Part shown: positions 16,143 to 25,496 of the stretch, one piece after another
Layout of the letters: each line of letters starts with the position of its first letter
Numbering within the stretch: the stretch's first letter is position 1
NCBI RefSeq assembly: GCF_022810765.1
Contig: NZ_CP094494.1
Span: forward strand, 1,798,001-1,862,000
Direction: 5' to 3'
Length of the DNA stretch: 64,000 bases
Origin: Winogradskyella sp. MH6
GTDB lineage: Bacteria > Bacteroidota > Bacteroidia > Flavobacteriales > Flavobacteriaceae
Position numbers and translations under genes: made by a program
Notes under the pieces: model-generated
What the model saw: only the letters and a program-made list of their open reading frames with translations
Told to the model about the DNA's origin: nothing
Database searches by the model: none

Positions 16143-17187
16143 TGTAGGTTCTACGTTAATAAATCAAATTCAGAATATCAAGTCAAAATTACTAACCGAA
16201 CAAGGATTAGATATACAAATACCAGTTATTACAAACTCGACTTTAGTATTTTTTTCAAATGATATTAATGGGCAATGGGAAGTAGATTTTGAAAATTTTT
16301 CCGAACCTTACAATGTAGAAGATATTATTCGTCATTTTAAAGCATTAAATGTAGAAAATGCTATTGCTGTAGATGCAACTGCTAGTGCCGATTTTGTAGA
16401 ACATTACGAGACATTAATAGAAAACGGGTTTCATGTTGTCTCTGCCAACAAGGTGGCTAACACGCTGAGTTATGACTATTATGAATATTTAAGAGCGCTT
16501 TTAAAAGAAAACAACAAAAAGTTTCTTTACGAAACCAATGTTGGCGCAGGCTTACCAATTATTGAAACCATAAAAAACTTACATCAGTCTGGTGAAAAGG
16601 TTGAAAAAATAAAAGGTGTGTTCTCAGGCTCATTAAGCTACATTTTTAATCAGTTTTCAGAAGGATCTTTGCCATTTGACCAAGTGTTAAATGATGCGGT
16701 AAGTCAAGGTTTAACAGAGCCAGATCCTAGGGAGGATTTATCAGGAAAAGATGTTGCCAGAAAATTACTGATTTTAGCTAGAGAACTCGGTTCTAATGCA
16801 GAATTAAATGATGTAAAAATTGAATCTCTAGTGCCAAAACAGCTGAATGGGACTACAACATTACAAGAGTTTAAACAACGTTCACACGAGTTAAATAGCA
16901 TTTTTGAAACTAATAGATCTCAGCAAAAAGAAGCATCTGTGTTGCGTTATGTTGGTCAATTAGATGTTTTGAATAATGTTTTAGAAGTAAAATTAATATC
17001 AGAACCAAAAGCTTCACCTTTAGGACAGTTAAAAGGATCTGACGCTATTTTTGAGATTTACACAGAATCATACAGCTCGCAACCTTTAGTTATACAAGGT
17101 GCTGGAGCAGGAGCTCAAGTAACAGCTCGTGGTGTTTTTGGCGATATCTTACGCCTTTCTAATACTTTAATTAAGAAAAATGCATAA
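16105..17187 (+). CDS. hom: Homoserine dehydrogenase (monofunctional)
   Basis: Reduces aspartate semialdehyde to homoserine, the branch point to methionine and threonine. The N-terminal Rossmann motif GIGNVG lies near residue 10, then VVSANKVANT (about 113), the substrate loop TNVGAGLPII (about 147), and DPREDLSGKDVARKLLILARELG (about 208), all typical of the domain. At 360 residues there is neither an aspartokinase domain nor a C-terminal ACT domain, so this copy is not expected to be threonine sensitive through those domains. It is probably dedicated to methionine, given its position overlapping metX by 38 bases and the next sulfhydrylase by 8. Confidence 0.9.
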   Translation: MTTIHLAIFGIGNVGSTLINQIQNIKSKLLTEQGLDIQIPVITNSTLVFFSNDINGQWEVDFENFSEPYNVEDIIRHFKALNVENAIAVDATASADFVEHYETLIENGFHVVSANKVANTLSYDYYEYLRALLKENNKKFLYETNVGAGLPIIETIKNLHQSGEKVEKIKGVFSGSLSYIFNQFSEGSLPFDQVLNDAVSQGLTEPDPREDLSGKDVARKLLILARELGSNAELNDVKIESLVPKQLNGTTTLQEFKQRSHELNSIFETNRSQQKEASVLRYVGQLDVLNNVLEVKLISEPKASPLGQLKGSDAIFEIYTESYSSQPLVIQGAGAGAQVTARGVFGDILRLSNTLIKKNA

Positions 17188-18361
17188 TAAAACAAGAGCC
17201 AAAAATCATATAGAAACAGAAGCAATCCGCACTCAAATAGAGCGCACACAGTTTTTAGAACATTCTAACCCTTTGTATCTAACATCGAGTTATATTTTTG
17301 AAGATGCTGAAGATATGCGCGCCTCTTTTGCAGACGAAAAAGAGCGTAATATCTATAGTCGATATAGCAATCCTAACAGCTCTGAATTTGTCGAAAAAAT
17401 ATGCCAAATGGAAGGTGCCGAACGTGGCTATGCATTTGCAACTGTTATGTCTGCTGTGTTTTCAACATTTGCTGCACTCTTGGATTCAGGTGATCATATT
17501 GTGTCTTGCCAAAGTATTTTTGGTTCTACTCAGACTTTGTTTAATAACATTCTTCCTAAGTGGAATATTTCAACAAGTTACTTTAGAATCAATGAAATTG
17601 AACGTATTGAAAGTTTAATTCAGCCTAACACAAAAATTCTTTATGCTGAGAGCCCAACAAACCCAGCTGTTGATATACTAGATTTAGAACTTTTAGGAGA
17701 TATTGCTAAAAAACATAATCTCATTTTTATTGTAGATAATTGCTTTGCAACTCCCTATTTACAACAACCCATTAAGTTTGGTGCGCATCTGGTCATTCAT
17801 TCAGCAACAAAACTTATTGATGGACAAGGTAGAGTTCTTGGTGGCGTAACTGTTGGTAACGCTGAGCTTATTCAAAAAATCTATTTGTTTTCAAGAAATA
17901 CTGGTCCGGCGCTTTCACCTTTCAATGCTTGGATTTTATCAAAAAGCCTAGAAACCTTGCCTGTAAGAGTAGAAAAACATTGTGATAACGCATTGAAAAT
18001 AGCTGAGTTTTTAGAAAATCATGACAAGGTAAACTTTGTAAAATATCCCTTTCTGAAATCTCATCCTCAACATGAATTAGCAAAAAAACAAATGAAATTC
18101 GGTGGTAGTATTGTCGCTTTTGAAATAAAGGGAGGCATTGATGCTGGTAGAAACTTTTTAAACAGTATAAAACTCTTATCGCTATCTGCTAATTTAGGAG
18201 ATACAAGGAGTATTGTTACTCATCCTGCATCAACAACGCATGCTAAGTTATCCGAGGAAGATCGCCTAAAAACAGGTATTTCAGGTGGATTAATACGTGT
18301 TTCTGTTGGGTTAGAACATGTCGAAGATATTATTAACGATTTAAAACAAGCTTTGAAGTAA
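17180..18361 (+). CDS. Trans-sulfuration family PLP enzyme (O-succinyl/acetylhomoserine sulfhydrylase, MetZ-like)
   Basis: 393-residue PLP enzyme of the Cys/Met metabolism family. Seen: YSRYSNPN (phosphate-binding tyrosine region), FVEKICQMEGAERGYAFATVMSAV, ESPTNPAVDILDLELLGDIAK, and the PLP lysine K211 in HSATKLIDGQGRVLGG. Its length and the DGQGRVLGG segment resemble MetZ-type O-succinylhomoserine sulfhydrylase more than the MetY encoded five genes' width upstream; cystathionine gamma-synthase is the main alternative. The operon thus encodes two different homocysteine-forming enzymes. It overlaps hom by 8 bases and shares the A of TAATG with the next gene. Confidence 0.82.
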   Translation: MHNKTRAKNHIETEAIRTQIERTQFLEHSNPLYLTSSYIFEDAEDMRASFADEKERNIYSRYSNPNSSEFVEKICQMEGAERGYAFATVMSAVFSTFAALLDSGDHIVSCQSIFGSTQTLFNNILPKWNISTSYFRINEIERIESLIQPNTKILYAESPTNPAVDILDLELLGDIAKKHNLIFIVDNCFATPYLQQPIKFGAHLVIHSATKLIDGQGRVLGGVTVGNAELIQKIYLFSRNTGPALSPFNAWILSKSLETLPVRVEKHCDNALKIAEFLENHDKVNFVKYPFLKSHPQHELAKKQMKFGGSIVAFEIKGGIDAGRNFLNSIKLLSLSANLGDTRSIVTHPASTTHAKLSEEDRLKTGISGGLIRVSVGLEHVEDIINDLKQALK

Positions 18362-19362
18362 TGCCAAACATAAAAGAAGAAATACAAAAACGAATTTTAG
18401 TGCTAGATGGTGCAATGGGTACCATGCTTCAGCAATATAAATTCACAGAAGAAGATTTTCGTGGCGAGCGATTTAAAGATTATCCAACGCCATTAAAAGG
18501 TAATAACGATTTGCTGTCTTTAACGCAACCAGAAGCAATTGCTGAAGTACACAGAAAATATTTTGAAGCTGGTGCAGATATCGTTGAAACCAATACATTT
18601 TCAGGAACATCAATTGCTATGGCAGACTACCAAATGGAAAATTTGGTTTACGAATTAAATTTTGAATCCGCTAAAATAGCCAAACAAGTTGCGGAAGAAT
18701 TTACTAAGCAAAACCCTGAAAAACCTCGCTTTGTAGCTGGTAGTATCGGTCCAACAAACCGTACTGCAAGCTTAAGTCCAGATGTAAACAGACCAGAATT
18801 TCGTGCTATTACTTTCGAAGAATTGCGAGTAGCCTATAAAGAGCAAGTTGAAGCTTTAATAGATGGAGGCGTAGATGTTTTGTTAGTCGAAACTATTTTT
18901 GATACGCTTAACGCGAAAGCAGCATTATTCGCTATAGAAGAAGTAAAAGAAGAACGAGATATTGATATTCCAATTATGGTGTCTGGAACAATAACAGATG
19001 CTTCTGGTAGAACATTATCAGGGCAAACGGTAGAAGCTTTTTTAACTTCAGTATCTCATATTCTATTGTTAAGTGTTGGTTTTAATTGTGCATTAGGTGC
19101 AGAACAATTGCAGCCGTATTTAAAACGCTTGTCTGATAAAACCGAATTCCATACTTCTGCACATCCAAACGCTGGATTACCAAACGCTTTTGGTGAATAT
19201 GACCAATCACCAGAACAGATGCAACAACTTATAGAAAACTATCTAAAGGATGACTTAATCAATATTATTGGTGGTTGTTGTGGCACAAGTCCTGCACACA
19301 TTAAAGCTATTGCCGAAGTTGCTAGTAAATATGAACCAAGAAAAGTATTTGTTGAAGCCTAA
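18361..19362 (+). CDS. metH: Methionine synthase, homocysteine-binding half (split MetH, N-terminal part)
   Basis: 333 residues equivalent to the first module of cobalamin-dependent MetH. The start is [12 protein letters not shown]; the zinc-binding cysteines that activate homocysteine are C243 (GFNCALG), C306 and C307 ([11 protein letters not shown]). The pterin, cobalamin and reactivation modules are encoded separately by the next gene, with which it shares a TAATG stop-start. A module this short cannot make methionine alone, so the two halves must form a complex. Alternatively it could be a stand-alone homocysteine methyltransferase, but the coupled partner argues against that. Confidence 0.92.
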   Translation: MPNIKEEIQKRILVLDGAMGTMLQQYKFTEEDFRGERFKDYPTPLKGNNDLLSLTQPEAIAEVHRKYFEAGADIVETNTFSGTSIAMADYQMENLVYELNFESAKIAKQVAEEFTKQNPEKPRFVAGSIGPTNRTASLSPDVNRPEFRAITFEELRVAYKEQVEALIDGGVDVLLVETIFDTLNAKAALFAIEEVKEERDIDIPIMVSGTITDASGRTLSGQTVEAFLTSVSHILLLSVGFNCALGAEQLQPYLKRLSDKTEFHTSAHPNAGLPNAFGEYDQSPEQMQQLIENYLKDDLINIIGGCCGTSPAHIKAIAEVASKYEPRKVFVEA

Positions 19363-22091
19363 TGAAAGAAAGTGACTGTAAAAAATACTTACAACTATCA
19401 GGTCTTGAACCTTTAATCGTTACACCAGAAAGTAATTTTATAAATGTTGGTGAGCGCACAAACGTAACAGGCTCGCGTAAATTTTTACGATTAATTAAAG
19501 AAGAAAAATATGATGAAGCACTTGATGTGGCAAGAGAACAAGTTGAAGGCGGTGCGCAAATCATAGATGTTAATATGGATGAAGGTATGTTAGATGGCGT
19601 TTACGCCATGACTACCTTTTTAAATTTAATAGCTTCGGAACCTGATATTGCACGCGTCCCAATTATGATTGATAGTTCAAAATGGGAAATCATTGAAGCT
19701 GGTTTGCAAGTCGTTCAAGGGAAATCAGTTGTGAATTCCATTAGTTTAAAAGAAGGTGAAACTGAATTTATCCGTCAAGCAAAACGCATTAAACGTTATG
19801 GTGCAGCAGTCATTGTGATGGCTTTTGATGAGGTTGGTCAGGCAGATACCTTTGATAGACGCATCCAAATCTGTGAGCGTTCCTATAAAATATTAGTGGA
19901 CATTGTTCACTTTCCACCTCAAGATATAATCTTCGATCCTAACATTTTTCCTGTGGCGACAGGTATGGAAGAACACCGAAAAAATGCACTCGATTTTTTC
20001 AATGCGACTAAGTGGATTCGAGAAAATTTACCACACGCAAACGTATCTGGTGGCGTTAGTAATGTTTCGTTTTCTTTCAGAGGAAACAATACGGTAAGAG
20101 AAGCGATGCATTCTGCTTTTCTTTACCATGCCATTAAAAACGGAATGAATATGGGTATTGTTAACCCAACCATGTTAGAGGTTTATGATGAAATTCCGAA
20201 AGAATTACTAGAGCGTGTTGAGGATGTGCTATTAGACCGACGTGATGATGCAACTGAAAGATTATTAGACTACGCCGAAACTGTAAAAGGCGATAAAAAA
20301 GAAGCCGATAACACGATTCAAGAATGGCGAAATGAAGCTTTACAAAACCGAATTACCCACGCTTTAGTAAAAGGTATTGATACTTTTATTATTGAAGATG
20401 TTGAAGAAGCACGACAATTCGTCAATGCACCAATAGAAGTTATTGAAGGTCATTTAATGAATGGTATGAATGTAGTTGGAGACTTATTTGGAAGCGGAAA
20501 AATGTTTTTGCCTCAAGTGGTAAAATCTGCGCGAGTAATGAAAAAAGCTGTAGCCTATCTTCAACCATTTATTGAAGCTGAAAAAGATGGCAAACAAGAG
20601 TTTGCAGGAAGAATATTAATGGCAACCGTAAAAGGTGACGTTCATGATATTGGGAAGAATATTGTAAGCGTTGTTTTAGGCTGTAATAATTTCGAAATTA
20701 TTGATTTAGGCGTTATGGTTCCGCCAGAAAAAATCATAGAAACGGCAAAAAAAGAAAACGTAGATATTATTGGATTAAGCGGATTAATAACACCATCGTT
20801 GGATGAAATGGTAACCATTTCAAAAGAAATGGAAAAACAAAATTTCAAGATTCCATTAATGGTTGGTGGCGCGACAACATCCAAAGCACATTCGGCTGTA
20901 AAAATTGCGCCACATTACAGTAACACGGTTATTCATGTTAATGATGCATCACGTGCAGTAACGGTTGTTGGTGATTTGTTACAGAAAGACAACCAAATAT
21001 TTAAAGCGCAAATTAGAGAAGAATATAATTTGTTTAGAGAAAAATTTCTAAACAGAACCAAGCAAAAAGAATATATTTCTATTGAAGAAGCGCGACAAAA
21101 AAAGTTTAAAATCGATTGGAATACTACTGAAATTGTAAAGCCAAAGCAATTAGGAATTCAAGATTTTCAAGATTTTGACATCACACTTTTAAATGACTAT
21201 ATCGATTGGTCGCCATTTTTTAGAAGTTGGGATTTACATGGTAAATTTCCTGAGATTTTAGAAGATGAAGTGGTTGGTAAACAAGCTTCTGAATTGTATA
21301 AAGATGCCAAAGTCTTGCTTCAAAAAGTGTTTGATGAAAAACTACTGAAAGCAAAAGCTGTATTTGGGTTATTTCCTGCAAATTCAGTTAACGATGATGA
21401 TATTGAGGTGATAATCGAAGATTGTCATGATGAACTTGATTCAGCATCTAAAAAAGATTTCGACTGCACTCAATCTGACACAGCAAAATTCCTAACACTG
21501 CGACAGCAATTAAAAAAGCGAGAAAGTGTTCCAAATTTTGCATTAGCCGATTTTATTGCGCCAAAAGAGAGTAGAATTCAAGATTACATCGGTTGTTTTT
21601 GCGTGACTACAGGTTTTGGAACCGAGCAATTAGCTAAAGAATTTGAAGCGAATCACGACGATTATAATTCAATAATGATTAAAGCGTTAGCCGACAGATT
21701 AGCTGAAGCTTTTGCAGAGTATTTGCACCAAAAAGTACGTACAGATTTTTGGGGTTATGCATCTAATGAAAACCTAAGCAATCAAGAGTTGATTAAAGAA
21801 GCATATAAAGGTATTCGTCCAGCGCCAGGTTATCCAGCTTGTCCAGATCATTTAGAGAAACAAACCATTTGGGACATTTTAAAAGTTGAAGAAATCATTG
21901 GTGTAAAATTAACCGAAAGTCTTGCCATGTGGCCAGCAGCGAGTGTAAGTGGTTATTATTTTGCAAATCCAGAAGCTAAATATTTTGGTTTAGGAAAAAT
22001 CACTGAAGATCAATTAGAAGATTACGCCAAACGAAGAGACATTAGCAAAGAAGATGCTGAAAAATGGTTAAGCCCAAACTTGGCAGATTAG
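19362..22091 (+). CDS. metH: Methionine synthase, pterin/cobalamin/reactivation half (split MetH, C-terminal part)
   Basis: 909 residues carrying the remaining MetH modules in order: methyltetrahydrofolate-binding barrel (about 10-300, [26 protein letters not shown]), cobalamin cap and Rossmann domain (about 320-560) with the cobalt-ligating H428 in GDVHDIGKN and later the GLSGLI and [13 protein letters not shown] loops, and the AdoMet-binding reactivation domain (about 590-900, ending [16 protein letters not shown] and [24 protein letters not shown]). It translates directly on from the homocysteine half. B12 is therefore needed for methionine synthesis unless a MetE exists elsewhere. The paired halves correspond to one standard MetH of about 1,230 residues. 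Confidence 0.96.
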   Translation: MKESDCKKYLQLSGLEPLIVTPESNFINVGERTNVTGSRKFLRLIKEEKYDEALDVAREQVEGGAQIIDVNMDEGMLDGVYAMTTFLNLIASEPDIARVPIMIDSSKWEIIEAGLQVVQGKSVVNSISLKEGETEFIRQAKRIKRYGAAVIVMAFDEVGQADTFDRRIQICERSYKILVDIVHFPPQDIIFDPNIFPVATGMEEHRKNALDFFNATKWIRENLPHANVSGGVSNVSFSFRGNNTVREAMHSAFLYHAIKNGMNMGIVNPTMLEVYDEIPKELLERVEDVLLDRRDDATERLLDYAETVKGDKKEADNTIQEWRNEALQNRITHALVKGIDTFIIEDVEEARQFVNAPIEVIEGHLMNGMNVVGDLFGSGKMFLPQVVKSARVMKKAVAYLQPFIEAEKDGKQEFAGRILMATVKGDVHDIGKNIVSVVLGCNNFEIIDLGVMVPPEKIIETAKKENVDIIGLSGLITPSLDEMVTISKEMEKQNFKIPLMVGGATTSKAHSAVKIAPHYSNTVIHVNDASRAVTVVGDLLQKDNQIFKAQIREEYNLFREKFLNRTKQKEYISIEEARQKKFKIDWNTTEIVKPKQLGIQDFQDFDITLLNDYIDWSPFFRSWDLHGKFPEILEDEVVGKQASELYKDAKVLLQKVFDEKLLKAKAVFGLFPANSVNDDDIEVIIEDCHDELDSASKKDFDCTQSDTAKFLTLRQQLKKRESVPNFALADFIAPKESRIQDYIGCFCVTTGFGTEQLAKEFEANHDDYNSIMIKALADRLAEAFAEYLHQKVRTDFWGYASNENLSNQELIKEAYKGIRPAPGYPACPDHLEKQTIWDILKVEEIIGVKLTESLAMWPAASVSGYYFANPEAKYFGLGKITEDQLEDYAKRRDISKEDAEKWLSPNLAD

Positions 22092-22190
22092 CTTGCGTTA
22101 GCGATTGCAGTGACATCCTTTTTTGAGGAACGAGAAAAAGATATAACGAAAAGCGCGACCTGATAGGGTAACGCTAAAAGAATAATTACA
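22092..22190. repeat. Dispersed flavobacterial intergenic repeat
   Basis: The segment after metH, with TTAGCGATTG, GACATCCTTTTTTGAGG, AAAAGATATAACGAAAAGCGC and GACCTGATAGGGTAACGC, matches from memory a structured repeat scattered between genes in many Flavobacteriaceae. A small open frame on the minus strand here is a by-product of the repeat. A genome-wide search would confirm copy number. Confidence 0.55.
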
Positions 22191-22227
22191 AATAAATGAG
22201 ATTCCCACTTTCGTGAGGATTTATAAA

Positions 22228-22247
22228 GATACCTGCTTTTGCAGGCA
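22228..22247. repeat. Short hairpin before metF
   Basis: ACCTGC TTTT GCAGGC forms a stem with a four-base loop just 6 bases before the metF start codon; a similar short TTTC-loop hairpin (TCCACTTTCGTGGA) precedes paaC. It belongs to small palindromes common between genes in this window and could influence metF translation. Confidence 0.4.
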
Positions 22248-22252
22248 TTAGT

Positions 22253-23209
22253 ATGAAAGTAACAGAACACATAAAAAACGCCAACGGAAAAACCTTGTTA
22301 TCGTTTGAGATTTTACCGCCTTTAAAAGGGCAACATATCCAATCTATTTTTGATAATATTGATCCGTTAATGGAGTTTAATCCTCCATTTATTGATGTTA
22401 CATATCATAGAGAAGAGTACACGTATAAAGACGTAGGGAATGGGTTGCTTAGGAAACAAATTGTAAAGAAGAGACCAGGAACCGTTGGTATTTGTGCTGC
22501 CATAAAGAACAAATACAATGTGGATGCTATTCCTCATATTTTATGTGGAGGATTTACAAAAGAGGATACTGAGAATTTCTTAATAGATCTAGATTTCTTA
22601 GGTATCGATAATGTTATGGCTTTGCGCGGAGATGCTGTTAAAAGTGAGACTTATTTTAAACCCGAAAAAGATGGACACGCTTATGCTAGTGATTTGGTGT
22701 CTCAAATTGAAGATCTTAATAATGGAAAATATTTAGACGAAGAATTGCTCAATACTTGCGCTACTAACTTTTGTATTGGTGTTGGTGCATATCCTGAAAA
22801 ACATATGGAAGCGCCAAGTTTAGATAGTGATATTCACTTCCTAAAAAAGAAAATAAAGAATGGAGCGACCTACATTGTAACCCAAATGTTTTTTGATAAT
22901 AAAAAATATTTCGATTTTGTAGATAAATGCCGAAAAGAAGGGATTACAGTGCCAATTATTCCAGGGTTAAAACCTATTGCAACCAAAAAACAGTTGAATT
23001 TAATTCCGCATCGTTTCCATGTAGATTTACCAGAAGATTTAATTATTGAAGTGGTAAAATGCAAAGACAATGCTGCTGTAAGACAAGTTGGAATTGAGTG
23101 GTGTATTGAGCAATCTAAGGAACTTCAGAATGCAGGAATACCAACATTGCATTACTATTCTATGGGTAAAAGCGAAAATATTAAAGCCATTGCTTCAGAA
23201 GTATTTTAA
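22253..23209 (+). CDS. metF: 5,10-methylenetetrahydrofolate reductase
   Basis: Supplies 5-methyltetrahydrofolate for MetH by flavin-dependent reduction. 318 residues with the family pattern SFEILPPLKG at the N-terminus (catalytic Glu of the FEI/FEF motif), VTYHREEYTYKD, MALRGDAVKSE (the GD motif that binds FAD) and ATYIVTQMFFDNKKYFDFV, then PIIPGLKPI. It is the last methionine gene of this strand, 161 bases after metH, separated by a repeat element, and is likely part of the same SAM-responsive transcript if no terminator intervenes; none is evident. Confidence 0.95.
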   Translation: MKVTEHIKNANGKTLLSFEILPPLKGQHIQSIFDNIDPLMEFNPPFIDVTYHREEYTYKDVGNGLLRKQIVKKRPGTVGICAAIKNKYNVDAIPHILCGGFTKEDTENFLIDLDFLGIDNVMALRGDAVKSETYFKPEKDGHAYASDLVSQIEDLNNGKYLDEELLNTCATNFCIGVGAYPEKHMEAPSLDSDIHFLKKKIKNGATYIVTQMFFDNKKYFDFVDKCRKEGITVPIIPGLKPIATKKQLNLIPHRFHVDLPEDLIIEVVKCKDNAAVRQVGIEWCIEQSKELQNAGIPTLHYYSMGKSENIKAIASEVF

Positions 23210-23336
23210 AGAAATTTCTTTGCTTACATAAGGATAACATTAATGCTATAGAATAATGATTTCTTAACTTTTTGTTGCTGTCTTGCTAAAATTTACAAGC
23301 GTGATATTACAGAAATTTGCACCAAAACCAAATCAC

Positions 23337-23426
23337 ATGAAAAAGTATAAATTAGAAGTCGGTTTTGCGTTAAAGTTAATGGCAATAACAGTGTTATCTT
23401 TAGTAGCAACCTTGTTTTTAAATTAA
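23337..23426 (+). CDS. 29-residue single-span membrane microprotein
   Basis: A short ORF starts at ATG 23337 and ends with TAA at 23424-23426. Its product has a basic start (MKKYK) and one hydrophobic segment (FALKLMAITVLSLVATLFLN), the pattern of a tail-anchored or signal-anchored small membrane protein. It lies in the 251-bp gap after metF, before the promoter of the next gene. Translation is inferred; no Shine-Dalgarno sequence is seen, but these are weak throughout the window. Confidence 0.4.
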   Translation: MKKYKLEVGFALKLMAITVLSLVATLFLN

Positions 23427-23443
23427 TTATTCTGTTACTTTTG
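23412..23443 (+). promoter_or_regulatory. Promoter of the acyloxyacyl hydrolase-like gene
   Basis: TACTTTTG at 23436-23443 matches TAnnTTTG; TTGT at 23412-23415 serves as the -33 element with about 20 bases between. The start codon follows 17 bases later, giving a short leader. Confidence 0.55.
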
Positions 23444-23460
23444 CCAGTAACCAATTTTTT

Positions 23461-24555
23461 ATGAAGTACTGGCTTACAGTTTTTACATTTTTGTTTGGAT
23501 TATTGTTGTTTTCTCAAAATAATAATAACTCAAATTCATACTTAGATGTCAATTATTTCTCAGGAAATATTGCACTTCACAATAACGATATTCTTCATCT
23601 TATTAAAGGACATCCAGAAGGTGTTATTCTAAGCTGGAATAAAAAAACCTTTGGAGAGGAAGCCTGGCAACAGCGATTCAATTATCCAGATTATGGAGCA
23701 TCGTTTATTTATCAAGATTTAAAGAATGATGTACTAGGGGAAAATTATGGGCTCTATGCGCATTACAATTTTTACTTTTTCAAACGCAACCTTATGTTTA
23801 GGATTGGGCAAGGTATTGCCTATAATACCAATCCGTATGACAAAGTAGATAATCATAAGAATATAGCTTTTGGATCGAGGTTGCTAAGTTCTACTTATGT
23901 GATGCTTAATTATAAAAAAGAGCGAATTTTTAATCGTTTCGGTTTACAAGGAGGTCTGTCTTTGGTGCATTATTCAAATGCTAATGTAAAGGCGCCAAAC
24001 ACAAGTGTTAATTCTATGACGCTAAATTTGGGTTTAACCTATAATTTAGATGAAGAAGATGCTGAGTATATAGATAATCTAAGCGATGAAAAATTCACCG
24101 AACGTATTAAGTATAATATAGCTTTTAGAAGTGGCATTAACCAAAGCGATATTATAGGTAGTGGGCAATATCCCTTTTATATTTTGTCGGCTTATGCTGA
24201 TAAGAGACTTGGTCATGTCAGTGCTATTCAGTTTGGAGTAGATGTTTTCTTTTCAAACTTTTTAAAAGAGCTGATTTACTATCAATCGGTGTCTTTTCCT
24301 GAATTAGACGTTACTGGAGATGAAGATTATAAACGTGTGGGACTATTTGTGGGTCATGAGTTGTTTATCAATAAAATGTCAATAGAATCTCAAGTAGGAT
24401 ACTATGTATATTATCCTTATGATTTTGAAGGTAGAATGTACTTAAGAATTGGTTTAAAACGCTATTTTGGTAAGAAGTTATTTGGAGCCATAACCTTAAA
24501 ATCTCATGGAGCAAAGGCTGAAGCTGTTGAATTTGGAATCGGAGTAAGATTATGA
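23461..24555 (+). CDS. PagL-like acyloxyacyl hydrolase (lipid A 3-O-deacylase family)
   Basis: 364-residue exported protein (signal peptide about 1-18, MKYWLTVFTFLFGLLLFSQ). The segment LSLVHYSNANVKAPNTSVN holds H170, S172 and N173, matching the HxSN...PN motif of PagL enzymes, which remove an acyl chain from lipid A in the outer membrane. The rest is rich in alternating strands as expected for a barrel. It is about twice the length of Pseudomonas PagL, a common feature of Bacteroidota members annotated in this family. The ATGA overlap with the next gene shows coupling. Activity is inferred from the motif. Confidence 0.75.
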   Translation: MKYWLTVFTFLFGLLLFSQNNNNSNSYLDVNYFSGNIALHNNDILHLIKGHPEGVILSWNKKTFGEEAWQQRFNYPDYGASFIYQDLKNDVLGENYGLYAHYNFYFFKRNLMFRIGQGIAYNTNPYDKVDNHKNIAFGSRLLSSTYVMLNYKKERIFNRFGLQGGLSLVHYSNANVKAPNTSVNSMTLNLGLTYNLDEEDAEYIDNLSDEKFTERIKYNIAFRSGINQSDIIGSGQYPFYILSAYADKRLGHVSAIQFGVDVFFSNFLKELIYYQSVSFPELDVTGDEDYKRVGLFVGHELFINKMSIESQVGYYVYYPYDFEGRMYLRIGLKRYFGKKLFGAITLKSHGAKAEAVEFGIGVRL

Positions 24556-25295
24556 AAAGACTAATTTATTTATGTGCGTTTCTCATATTTGCTTGCAATA
24601 GCGAAGATGCTAACGATTGCTTTCAAACATCAGGTTTAATCATTCAACAAGACGTTGATGTTGTAGACTTTGAAAGAATTTTAGTCAATAGAGATATAGA
24701 ATTAATCATAACTGAAGCACCAGAATATAAAGTTATTATTGAAACAGGTGAGAATTTAATCAACGATGTAGAAGTTGAAGTTATTGGTAATAGATTAGTC
24801 CTTACAGATAATAATAATTGTAATTATGTAAGAGATTATGGCATCACAAAGATTTATGTTGAAGCTCCAAACCTTACAGAAATAAGAACATCATCTCAGT
24901 ATGAAGTGTCATCAAACGGTATATTGACCTATCCGATTTTGAGATTACTCTCAGAAGATTTTAATGAAGCTGTTGATTTTACCGTTGGTGATTTTAGGTT
25001 ATCTATAAATTCAGAAAGTTTACATATCACCTCAAATAATATTTCATCCTTTTATATTGATGGTGAAGTAGATGACTTGTTTGTTGGTTTTTTCTCTGGT
25101 TCTGGGCGTTTTGAAGGTGAAAATTTAATCGCTCAAAATGTAGATGTTAATCACAGAGGTAGTAATGATATGATTGTAAATCCGCAATCATCACTCACAG
25201 GAATATTACGAGGAACAGGAAATGTTATTTCAGTAAACGAGCCACCAATTGTAGATGTAGAACGTATTTATACTGGGCAGTTGTTTTTTGATTAG
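24552..25295 (+). CDS. Head-GIN/DUF2807-type lipoprotein
   Basis: 247 residues with a lipoprotein signal (MKRLIYLCAFLIFAC, Cys at about 15). The mature part (VVDFERILVNRDIELIITEAPEYKVIIETGENLINDVEVEVIGNRLVLTD) matches the putative auto-transporter adhesin/head-GIN domain (DUF2807), a right-handed parallel beta-helix in solved members, here with a first repeat-like block and a shorter second half. Its partner by coupling is the PagL-like gene (4-base overlap). The 3' end overlaps by 4 bases the stop of a convergent small gene. Function is unknown; surface location is likely. Confidence 0.75.
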   Translation: MKRLIYLCAFLIFACNSEDANDCFQTSGLIIQQDVDVVDFERILVNRDIELIITEAPEYKVIIETGENLINDVEVEVIGNRLVLTDNNNCNYVRDYGITKIYVEAPNLTEIRTSSQYEVSSNGILTYPILRLLSEDFNEAVDFTVGDFRLSINSESLHITSNNISSFYIDGEVDDLFVGFFSGSGRFEGENLIAQNVDVNHRGSNDMIVNPQSSLTGILRGTGNVISVNEPPIVDVERIYTGQLFFD

Positions 25296-25492
25296 CTAAG
25301 GTTTACGATTATTACTATTGTTAAAACAATTACAAATAATCCAAGCCACCTATTCCATCCTTCTTGTAAAATAGTTGTAAAAGATTTTTTGCCTAAATAA
25401 AAAAGCCATTTAAAAGTAGCACCAAGATATTTTAAGATATTAGGCAGTGCCTCAATAAATATATTACTTAGAAATTCTAAAAAAACTTCCAA
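25292..25492 (-). CDS. Small membrane protein downstream of gldA
   Basis: 66 residues, with an amphipathic or hydrophobic first half (FLEFLSNIFIEALPNILKYLGATFKWLFYLG) and a C-terminal membrane span (WLGLFVIVLTIVIIVNLS). It follows gldA on the same strand after a 4-base gap, so it is co-transcribed. I do not recognise a family. It could be an accessory to the GldA transporter, but that is inference from position alone. Confidence 0.6.
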   Translation of the reverse strand: MEVFLEFLSNIFIEALPNILKYLGATFKWLFYLGKKSFTTILQEGWNRWLGLFVIVLTIVIIVNLS

Positions 25493-25496
25493 AATT

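Noticed and set aside
22088..22270. 60-codon frame on the minus strand between metH and metF
   Set aside because: It is composed of the dispersed repeat and overlaps the metF start; no protein-like pattern.
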